Source: Cyanophora paradoxa
Taxonomy: Eukaryota; Glaucocystophyceae; Cyanophorales; Cyanophoraceae
Length of the DNA stretch: 64,000 nucleotides
Direction of reading: 5' to 3'
Assembly (NCBI GenBank): GCA_004431415.1
Contig: QPMI01000224.1
Coordinates: 62,001 to 126,000, forward strand
Shown: one piece after another, positions 49,700-58,039 of the stretch
Position numbering within the stretch: the stretch's first letter is position 1
How the letters are laid out: each line of letters begins with the position of its first letter
Notes under the pieces: model-generated
Databases searched by the model: none
Told to the model about the DNA's origin: nothing
What the model saw: the letters and a program-made list of their open reading frames with translations, nothing else
Made by a program: the position numbers and the translations under genes

Positions 49700-50761
49700 G
49701 GCTTCTCTATGCATAAACAGTGCTGGACGGTGGACTCACTTGCTCGTGCTCATGGCTCTGGTGCTTTCCCGACCCCCATGCATATGCCCTGCAATGGTAT
49801 GGCTGAAGCCTGAGCAGTTCTGATCGACTCGTGGTGCTGGCACCGTGGAATTAGAGTTCCTGCTGATCGTTATTGTATGTGGGAGAAGAAGACATGCTCA
49901 AGCAGCAAACCAGATTGAAAGAAGGTTCTCGAAATCACTTGCGCCTCATGATTTTGCCTAGCTAAATGTAGCATGCTTGTCACTGCATGGATAGTGCTGC
50001 AGACCGATAGCTCGCAATCCTTTTCAATTTCAATCATCGGATTTCCGAATTTCGATTTCGAATGCCGTCGGATTTTTGATTTCAAATACAAATCGAAATC
50101 GTACCCGATTTGTCTGACTTCGAATTCCCGAGTGGCGCCAATGCGTTCAACGGTTCTTCACAACAAGCTACAGGGTACCGGGCAGCAAACGATATAGCTT
50201 TTATTGTGCGAATTTTCATAGATGGACTTCGCGATCGGCCGGCCAGCTCGCGCGCGCTGGTGGGCTGGGCCCGCGGCCGCGGCGGCCGCGGCCGCAGCCT
50301 GGCAGTGTACATCCCACACTTGCAATTGTGTCCAGTGATTTCCGAAGTTCGCTTAAGCTTGAAAGTACGCCTCGCGTGCCCACATATGTCTGTTAGCCTA
50401 CTACGTATAGTAGGCTAGGCCGCGCAGCCTAGCCTCATGCAGTTGGCGCCCAGTAGTTAAACGTTAGCGCAGTGCGCATACTTGCACTTGCTTGTACTCC
50501 TTCTGTTGCAAACTGGCGTATTGTCCACGGGGATTGGGTCTCACAGGAAGGGTCTCTAGTTCAAGCCCCTCCGCCTCGCCCACATGCGCCCGTTACATAC
50601 CAAAAGTACTTGAAGTGGATCGAGAATTACTAAGTGGACGGACAGCGGTCACACGACCAAGCGCAACCCGTTGCGTGTCAAAAGATAGTCCTATTAGTTT
50701 ACAAAAGCTTATCCCACAGGATAAACCCCGAAGAACAAGCCAAGAAAGGGCGTCGAGTTTT
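49700..50761. other. Gene-free gap between MTG1 and petC (convergent)
   Basis: No coding gene is supported. The gap holds one copy of a dispersed repeat (49826-49965), an A/T-rich stretch with repeated TTTCGAATTTCG-like words (50020-50120), and a G/C palindrome near 50268-50302 (GGGCCCGCGGCCGCGGCGGC and its continuation). It also has two inverted TAGGCTA/TAGCCTA words near 50397-50435. It presumably includes the 3' untranslated ends of both flanking genes. Confidence 0.6.
49826..49965 (-). repeat. Dispersed repeat, copy 1
   Basis: About 140 bp here matches 62684-62803 closely in the same orientation. Shared words include ATTAGAGTTCCTGCTGA, CAAGCAGCAAACCAGATTGA and AGAAGGTT(C/T)TCGAA. On the minus strand the element contains AATCTGGTTTGCTGCTTG and runs to a CAGCAGGAACT end that looks like an intron acceptor. 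This copy lies between genes. Confidence 0.75.
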
Positions 50762-51829
50762 CTACTTCCACCACGGGGCCTGCGCGCAGTTTGATCAGAT
50801 GTAGAAGTTTGTTTGGAAAAGAAAACGAGCGCACGGTGTTGGTGCGGAAGTCAGTCTCAGTCCAGGGCTCGAACGCGACGACGCCGTCCTCGAGGACGCT
50901 GACGTGGGCGAGGGCGAGGGAGAGGGGAGCAGGGCCGCGGACGACCTTGCCGGTGCTGCGAAGGGCGTGAGGTGGGGGCGTGAGGTGGGGGCGGAGCGGC
51001 GGCCGGGCAGGTGGCGTGCGCACCGGTCGTACTGGGAGCCGTGGCACGGGCACATGAACTTGTTCTCCGACGCGTTCCACGGGACGACGCACCCAAGGTG
51101 AGTGCAGACGGCGTTGAGGCCGTAATTCTCGAGGGTGCCGTCCTCCTTGACGATCAGGTAGGTGGCATCGCCCTTCAGGCCCTGGGCGAGCGACCGGTCG
51201 CCGGGCTTGTGGGTCTCGAGCCAGCTCGAGACCTTGACGTCGTTGCCGAGGGCGTCCTTAGCGGCCTGGCCGGCGCCAGCACCGCCACCGGCCTTGGGCG
51301 GCACGAGGAAGCTCACGAACGGGCCACCAGCGCCAGCAACGGGGCCAGCGATGGCGCCGAGGAGGAGCAGGTTCATGAGCTTGCGCTTGCCCATATCGGG
51401 GACATCGTCCGAGGCAGCACTGCACGAGACCGAGAAGGTGGTCTCCTTCGCGGGCTTCGCCGCAGCGAACACCGGCTTGAACGAGCCGACCTGCGCGGTA
51501 GAACGCAACCGAATAAGCACAACTACATCGCTCTTCGATGGCCAGCCGAGGTTCCCGCCGCCGGCCGCCAGCCGGCCGCCCAAAAAATCGTGCGCGCAGC
51601 GCGTGCCACGCCCCTATTCGCCCCGGCCGGCGGACAACTGACCTGCTTGCTGGTGCCGACGGCAACGGTCTTGCCGTTCTGGATGGCTGGAGGGCCAGGC
51701 CGCGGTCAGCACGCGCGACGGCGGGACCGACGGTTCGAAGTCGGCCGGGGCGCCCGCACCGCAAGTCGAAGACTGGCCAGTGATCTTAGCGCCGCGCGGG
51801 GCGACGACGGCGGTGGTGGTGAAGGCCAT
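50762..51829 (-). CDS. petC: Cytochrome b6f complex Rieske iron-sulfur subunit, plastid-targeted
   Basis: Electron carrier of the thylakoid cytochrome b6f complex, passing electrons from plastoquinol to cytochrome f. Five exons join in frame to 239 residues: 51829-51760, 51686-51643, 51490-51024, 50955-50835 and 50779-50762. The transit peptide starts [12 protein letters not shown] membrane anchor ([18 protein letters not shown]) and a Gly-rich hinge follow. The 2Fe-2S ligands sit in CTHLGC and CPCHGSQYD. The conserved [17 protein letters not shown] and PWTETDFRT lead to a final 18-bp exon encoding APWWK. Its last intron (50834-50780) would otherwise add a spurious tail. The first residues lack an ER signal peptide, against a complex (secondary) plastid; Phe at position 3 fits glaucophyte or red-algal transit peptides. 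Confidence 0.96.
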
Positions 51830-52159
51830 GTTTCCAATCTGCTGCACAATCCCGAAGGGAGAACTGTGTACCCGGCCGAGCGGGCTACGTCAAACAAGAC
51901 GTAAGGCACCACCCCACGGGGCCACGCGGGGCACGCACACCACGGGCCACGCGGGGCACGCACGCGCACGCTCTCGCGCGTAGGGAGCCTGAGGCAAGAC
52001 GCTACTACATTGCCCCAGGAGGCTAGACTTGGATAGTTGGCTAGTCTTAGCTAGACTTTGCTAGACTAGAGTCCCGGCTGCCAGCGCTGGAGTCTCTTAG
52101 CTGACTTCTTTTGATGTGTCTAAGCTGAAGCTAGCTGTCATCTGCCGGCAAAGGAAGCG
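51830..52159. promoter_or_regulatory. Divergent intergenic region petC / CDC50 with short tandem repeats
   Basis: 330 bp between the two start codons. It holds a tandem duplication of GGCCACGCGGGGCACGCAC (51920-51938 and 51945-51963, period 25) and a cluster of CTAG words (GCTAGACTT, GGCTAGTCTTAGCTAG, TGCTAGACTAG) at 52022-52070. No TATA box is evident. Both promoters presumably lie here. Confidence 0.45.
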
Positions 52160-53689
52160 ATGCGGCGAGCGGCGCCGACAGCACCGGTAGAGGAGCCGCG
52201 GCCGGCCAAGGAGGAGCCCAAAGCCTCAAAGAAGCCCGGATCGGAAGCCTGGCGCCAGCAGCGCCTGTCGGGCCAGCGGCCGATCCTGTCGACTCGATGG
52301 CTGACGATCCTCTTCGCCGCCGTCGCCGCGCTCTTCATACCGCTCGGTGCATGAACCCGAAGGGGTGAGACCCTAGAACGAGCTCGGCGGAGCTGAGCGA
52401 GGATGCGCAGGCATCGCTGCGCTTGTTGCGTCCCGAAGCGTCGTCGAAATACGGAAGAACTACGTGCCAGAAGTGCGCATGCGCCATTTCCCGCGCCGAT
52501 GCGTCTCGAGCGTGCTTTTAAGCACTCGACCGCAGGTCTGCACAAGCGGCAGTAGCACGTGTGAGAGAGGACCCGAGCGCCGGCGCGCTCCAGCTGACGG
52601 GGACCCTCAGGTTCTGTGACGATTGAGGTGGAGCAGGACATTAAGGGCCCGCTGATGTTTTACTACGAGATCGAGAACTTCTATCAGGCGCGCGGGGCTG
52701 GCGCCGCCCCCGGCTTCGCTCAACAGCCGCGCAGAACTACCGGACGTTCGTGCGCAGCACGAGCGAGAAGCAGCTGAGCGGCAAGGAGGTCGCGCCGGAA
52801 GCCGTGCGCGCCTCCCTGGGCGCTGCCGGCGGGCGAGGCGGGCGGCTCACCTCGGGGGGCAGGACTGCGGGTCGTTGACGAACCTGGAGCAGCGGGCGCC
52901 GTACTACGTACCGGGGCTTAGCGCGCCGGTGACCTTCTCGGGGCAGTGCGGAGCGGATGGGACGGGATGCCTGAGCCCGTGCGGGATCATCGCGTGGAGC
53001 CAGTTCAACGACACGTTCGCCCTCTTCGACGCGGCGGGGGCGCCCGTCCCCTGGGACTCCTCCGGCGTCGCCGGCCCGTGGCTCAAGCGCAAGTTCAAGA
53101 ACCGCGCCGCCTGCGTGGACGCCTCGGGGGCCTTCACGCGGGACCCCGCTGGTGCGTGGGGCGTCGGCGGGGCCCCGCGCCGGCGGGGGCCGAGCGGGGC
53201 GGGGCGGGGCGGCAGTGATCGCGGCGCGCGGCTGCTTCGACGTCGAGGACGAGTCCTTCATCGTCTGGATGCAGACCTCCGCCCTCCCCTCCTTCCGCAA
53301 GGCCCGCCCGCCCGCCCCGCCCCGCCCCCGCCCCGCCCCGCTGAGGGCCGCGGGGGCGCAGCTGCACCGGGTGCTTCGGGACGGGCTGAAGGCGGGGACG
53401 TACCGGGTGGCGGTGGGGAACTGGTACCCCGTGGAGGCGTTCGGGGGCCGCAAGTCGCTCGTCTTCTCCACCGCCTCCTGGGTCGGCTCTCGCGGCGACT
53501 TCCTCGGTGCCCGCGCCCGCGCCCGCGTGCCCCGCCCCGGGGGCGACGGTGTGCGCAGGGATCGCGCTGATCGTCATGGGCTCCATCGCGGCGCTCTGCG
53601 CGCTCTTCATCGCCACCGCCCACCTCTGCCTCCCCGTCCGCAAGCCGGCCGACCCCGCCGCCATCAAGTGGGCCCCGCACGCCGACTAA
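52160..53689 (+). CDS. CDC50/LEM3 (TMEM30) family P4-ATPase flippase subunit
   Basis: Non-catalytic subunit that escorts P4-ATPase lipid flippases out of the ER and supports phospholipid flipping. Nine exons give 348 residues in frame: 52160-52346, 52411-52472, 52536-52551, 52611-52687, 52735-52788, 52863-53151, 53216-53301, 53362-53506 and 53559-53689. Features: basic cytosolic N-terminus; first membrane span after RPILSTRW, continuing LFIPLGIAALVASRSVVE; PLMFYYEIENFYQNYRTFV; PCGIIAWSQFNDTFAL; SFIVWMQTSALPSFRK; GTYRVAVGNWYPVEAFGGRK; second span GIALIVMGSIAALCALFIA; short tail. Introns 52688-52734 and 53302-53361 begin with GC, not GT, and are needed to restore the conserved text. The tiny third exon (16 bp) is the least certain. 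Convergent with the muniscin gene, 123 bp apart. Confidence 0.9.
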
Positions 53690-53812
53690 CCCCCGGATCG
53701 AACCCTCGGGCCCACCCAGCGGGCAGAGGCTGTGTATACATACTCGTGCAATGAGCATTTGGACTCTGCCGCATGAGAGGGCAGAGGGCGCGGGAGCGGG
53801 GGCCGGGGCGGG

Positions 53813-55813
53813 TCAGGGGGCGGTCTCGGCGCGGTACTCGCCGGCCTTGGTCTGGCGGAGGACGTTGAGGGGCGCATCGCCGGCGAAGGCGCGCAGCTCG
53901 ACGCCGCTGAGGAGGGCGTCGCGGAGCACGAAGCTCGCCTTTACGGGCGGCACCGCCCCGCTCGCCGGCTCCGAGGCGAGCTCGAAGCGGGCGACGAGCT
54001 TGCCGGGGGCGGCCCCCGGGGCGAGGGGCGGGGCGCGGAGGAGGGCGGTGGCGCCGTCGATGGCGGCGGAGGCGGCGGGGGGCTCGGGGGCGAGGGCGCA
54101 GGAGGTGGCGGGGGCGGGGAGGGGGACGGTGAAGGCGAGGTCGGCGAGGGCGTGGGGGAAGCCCTTGGGGGGCGCGTACTGCAGCACGAGCTCTGCGGCG
54201 GGGCCCTCGACGCGCCACCCCACCATCAGGTAGAGCGGCACCGGCCGGTGCGCCGGCCCCACGCGGTACCGCAGCACGCTCCCCTTCCGGCTGCCCCCGG
54301 GGCCCGCCCCCGCCGCCCCCTCCCCGAAGAGCTCCCCGGGCGCCCCGCACTCCCACGCCGCCGCCAGGGGCGACCCCGGCCCGCCGCCCCGTCGCCGGGC
54401 ACCAGCCCCGGCGCGCACGAGACGAGCTCGGGGGCCGCCGCGGCCCCCGGTGCGAACGCCAGGCGGAGCGGGCCCGGCGCCTCGCCCGGCGGGACCTTGC
54501 TGAGGAGGCAGACCTGCGGCGCCGGCTGCGGTCAGCGCGGCGGGGCGGGGCGGGGGCGCGGGGACGGGGCGCGCCTCGCCGACGCAGAGGTACTTCTGCA
54601 CGACGCGGTTCTGCCCGAAGACGATGTGCACCAGCTCCTGCTGGGTCACCGCCAGAGCGCCCGCCGCCCCGCCGCCCCCGCGGCGGCGGAGACGCCCCAG
54701 CGGCGGCGGCGGCGGCGGTGCCGGGCGCGCTTGGGAGTGGCGCGGCGGAGGTTGGAGAAGTGGGGGCGGGTGCGGCGAGTGCTGGCGCGGGTGCGGGTGC
54801 GGGGTCGGGGATGGGCGTCGAGACGGTTTCCGGGGCAGGGGCGGGGACGGGGACGGGTGCTGGCGCATGCTCGGTGTCGATGGCGGGGGCGGCAGCTGAC
54901 GCTGCGGTGGGGGCAGCGGCCAGCGCCGGGGTGGGGGCAGGCGCCGGGGCGGGGGCAGGAGTGGGCGCTAGGGCGGCAGCGCCCAAAGCTGCCGCGGGCG
55001 GAGGCGGCATCGATCTTGAGGGGGGAAGCGGCGGGGGACTCTGGCGGGCGGGGAGGGGAGGGGCGGTCTGGGTGGGGGCCGGGGAGGCGGAGGAGGGGCC
55101 GGGGCCCGTGGAGGCGACGCGGGGGAGGGGCGGCGGGCCGGCTTGCGCGGGGAACGTCGCCGAGCGCGGCGGGAGCGGCGGCGGGGCGGAGATCGTCCTC
55201 GGCGACGGGCCGCGCGGCTCCTGTTTTTCCCTCGGGCTCCCCAGCGCCGCCTCCGATGGCACTGGCGGCGGCGCTGGCGCCGGCGCTGCGGGGGCGGGGG
55301 CTTGAGCCGGTGCGGCGGCCGTCCGCGGCGACGTCTGCAGGGGCGGCGCCGCGGACTCCACCGCCTCGGGTGCAGTGGTGGCTGGCTTTGCGGGAGGACT
55401 CGGCGCAGAAGCGAGCGCAGCCGGCACGGGCGAAGGCGCTTGCGGAGACGCGGCTCGGGGTTCCTGCGCGGGAGCCGGGGCCGATGCGACAGGCTGGGAA
55501 GCCGGCGCGCCCGTCGGCGTGGACGCGCTGCGGTCATGGTCGGTGGCTTGACGCGCAGTCGCCGCGGGCCGGCTCACCTCACGCGACGTTCGACCACAGG
55601 CTTGCCATTGACCGCTGCTTCGGCTTTCGAAGTCTCGGCCAGGGCCTCCTCGCGCGTAAGGATGGACGGAACGAGTAACTGCGGCTCCTCCTCGTACTGG
55701 CTTGTCCGGTACCTGTAATCGTTGTTGGGCGTGCCGGCTGGCGTGTGGAGCGCCCAGTCGGGGACTTTGAGCGCGAACGCTTGCAGCGCGGCGGTCCAGG
55801 CATCCGCTTCCAT
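53813..55813 (-). CDS. Muniscin-type mu-homology domain protein without BAR domain
   Basis: Likely endocytic or membrane-traffic adaptor. The N-terminus (from 55813: MEADAWTAALQAFALKVPDW) has about 80 ordered residues up to a GTGAGG donor. A Pro/Ala-rich linker of some 250 residues follows (55540 to about 54710). The C-terminal part has a beta-rich domain: QELVHIVFGQNRVVQKYLCV, then after an intron RKGSVLRYRVGPAHRPVPLY and LMVGWRVEGPAAELVLQY, ending ASFVLRDALLSGVELRAFAG and LRQTKAGEYRAETAP. This resembles the muHD of FCHO/SGIP/Syp1 (LSGVDIELVG...KKRFATGRY). Unlike FCHO there is no F-BAR domain, so TML/TCUP of the TPLATE/TSET complex is a good alternative. The intron 54574-54514 starts with GC. 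Exons around 54700 and 54420-54310 are approximate. Confidence 0.65.
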
Positions 55814-55934
55814 CGATCGCTCACGCGCACGTCTGTTTCCTAGACGCGTACCCCTCCAAGGCTAACCCCCCTAGGCGGAGGCGTGCCAGCGCGCTCCCTC
55901 TCAAGGGGCTGCCAGCACGCTCGCGATCTTAACC
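55814..55934. promoter_or_regulatory. Short divergent promoter region, muniscin / ChaN-like
   Basis: Only 121 bp separate the muniscin start from the first possible start of the ChaN-like gene (55935; 169 bp to the preferred 55983). The strip contains TAGACGCG and two CC(C)TAGGCGG-like words. It probably acts as a bidirectional promoter; no TATA box is seen. Confidence 0.4.
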
Positions 55935-55982
55935 ATGTCGTCTTCGGCATCGGCCGCCCCGACGCCGCCAGAGAGGCAAATC

Positions 55983-57648
55983 ATGTTCGCCGCCAGCGTC
56001 CTTCAGCTGGAGCGTCTCCCGCCGTTAGGGGCGCGTCCGGGCGGTCTCCGGCCTCACCAGAGCTCGGCCATGCCGTTAAAGTGCAGCTCTTTCATGGGCA
56101 AACGCATCCGGACGGCGCCCGAGTTCGCGGCTCGCGGCCACTTCGAGCCAGCCCGAGCGGAGACGAGCAGCGGCGGCGATCCTGCCGAGCCACATCATAC
56201 ACGCGTGGGCACTTTCGTGGGCACTGTGAGCAGACGGCAGGCCGCAGGGGCCCTCAGCACAACTCTTTTGGCCGGAGCCGCTGCGATGGCGTCGAGGGAG
56301 AACAGCGTCGCGCCCGCAGCGTCGGAGCTCGCCGGCATGATCTACGACACGACGGCCTCCTCGTTTCTTCCTCCGCGGCCCGCCTTCCTCCGCCGCTTCC
56401 GCGAGCGCGTCACGCGAGGCTCCATAATCGCTGTGGGAGAGACGCACTCGCACCTGACGCACCACAAGGTTCAACTTGAGCTCCTCAGGTAGAGACCGGG
56501 CACTCCTGTCGTTCTATCGTGGTTGTCTCTGACTAACGCGCGCAGGTCGGCGCACCAGTTCTCGCGCAACGTGGCTCTGGGCGGCGAGATGTTCCTATCC
56601 GAGCACCAGGTGCGAGGCTTGCCTCCCTCCCCGGCGTCGCCGGCCCCCGATCGCCCGGCAGCCCTTCCTGGACGCGTACGTCTCTGGCGCCATGTCCATG
56701 TCCGCCAGCTTCCCACCCCCGGCCCGGCGCCCCCGCGCCGCTGTCTGACCCGCGCGCCCCAGGCGCACCCTCGTCCGCAAGCTCCAGTGGAACAGCACCT
56801 GGGGCTATGATATAAAGCTCTACGCCCCCCTCCTGCGCTTCTGCAGGCTTCATCAGATCCCCATTGCGGGCCTCAACATATCCCCCGCCATCGCGTCGAA
56901 AGTGGGGAAGCTGTGCGCCCCACCGGGCCCCGGGCCCGGGCGGCTAGCGCTCGTGCCGCCCGGTCCCTGACGTGCGGCGCTGGCAGGGGCCTGGAGGGCC
57001 TGAGCGACGCGGAGCGCCGGCAGCTGCCCGAGCTCGACCTCGACAATGCCGAGCACCTCGCCGACTTTCTCAAAATCATGGCCTCCTCGGGGTTCGTGGG
57101 CGCCCACGGTGGCATCTCGATGGAGAAGCTCCGCTCCTACTACCACGTGAAGGTGCCTTGACGGGGGCTGCGGGGGCGCTGCGGGTGGGCCGAGCGCGGG
57201 GCGTGCAGGTGCTGTGGGACGAGCACATGGCGGAGAAGGCGTCCCGCTTCGCCATCGAGCGCGGCATCGTCGCCCGAGGGCCCGACGGCGCCTACGCCCC
57301 CGCCGGCACCTTCCTCCTCCTCTGCGGCTCCGCCCACGTCGAGAACCGCCGCGGCGTCCCCGACCGCATTAAGCGAAGAATCGGCATCGACGTGGGCCCT
57401 CACCCGCCCCGCCTCCCTTGCGCCGGCTTCGTCTGAGCGGGGCCGGCGGCCGGGCAGCCCTTCGTGGTGGTCCCGCGACAGGTGGAGTTCGACCGCTATG
57501 CCCAGCCCGTCATCGCCCAGCTCCCCGACAGATCCGAGGCCGATTGGATATGGTGCTTGCGCCCGCCCTGCACCCCGTCGCGCCTCCCCACACCTGCCAA
57601 CTCGCCCGCCTCTGCAGGTACGGGCCCCGCGAGATCGACCTGGTGTAG
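55983..57648 (+). CDS. ChaN/DUF399-family haem-binding-like protein, plastid lumen-targeted
   Basis: ChaN-type fold protein (bacterial relatives bind haem; plant relatives are plastidic). Eight exons join in frame to 410 residues: 55983-56488, 56546-56609, 56662-56699, 56763-56912, 56987-57152, 57209-57391, 57458-57552 and 57618-57648. Conserved text: IIAVGETHSHLTHHKVQLEL, NVALGGEMFLSEHQPFLDAY, WGYDIKLYAPLLRF, IPIAGLNISPAI, GLEGLSDAERRQLP, VLWDEHMAEKA, FLLLCGSAHVENRRGVPDRI and PFVVVPRQVEF. The start at 55983 gives MFAASVLQLER, a Phe-containing transit-peptide start; 55935 (MSSSASA) is the alternative. About 90 residues in, VSRRQAAGALSTTLLAGAAA resembles a twin-arginine lumen signal. The third exon's donor (GTCCGC at 56700) is chosen by frame. 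Confidence 0.85.
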
Positions 57649-58039
57649 ATGAAGACCTAATCCAGCTTTGCTTTCCTTCTTTTCCGCTTTCTGGTTTCTT
57701 TGCTACTGGCCATCGCCAGGCCATTATGTGTAAATTCTTGTATACTAGTACTTGTATCATCTCTTCCTTTACGTGTACGAGTAAAATTTGGCATGCATGT
57801 GCAGTAGCGGCGCGGGGCGGTGCATGGCGAGCCGGCGCCCGCGGCCGGGCGGGCCGGGGCGGCTGGCAGTGGGGTACCGCGTACGTATACTGCCGCACTT
57901 CCGGAGCCCGTCGACGTCAACGTCCCGTCCGTCGACGTCTGACCGACCGCATTGCGAGCTTATCCAGCAAACAGCCAAGCAGCCGCCTGGAAACCGTCCG
58001 GGCGCCCGCGCGCTCGCAGCTAAGCTGCCCGAGTAGCCG
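57649..58039. other. Intergenic region between ChaN-like gene and ALG3
   Basis: About 390 bp without a gene. The first half is T-rich (3' end of the ChaN-like transcript), including TTTGTAAA-like words near 57727-57760. The second half, G/C-rich with repeated GTCGACG words (57907-57945), is the probable ALG3 promoter. Confidence 0.45.

Noticed and set aside
50540-50620. GTTCAAGCC word resembling a tRNA B-box, with a possible tRNA or tRNA-derived SINE
   Set aside because: The five bases on each side of the T-loop-like word do not pair, and no acceptor stem or anticodon arm could be formed.
57788-58036. Small open frame upstream of ALG3 (Arg/Pro-rich)
   Set aside because: No conserved feature is visible; it fits a GC-rich 5' leader or promoter.
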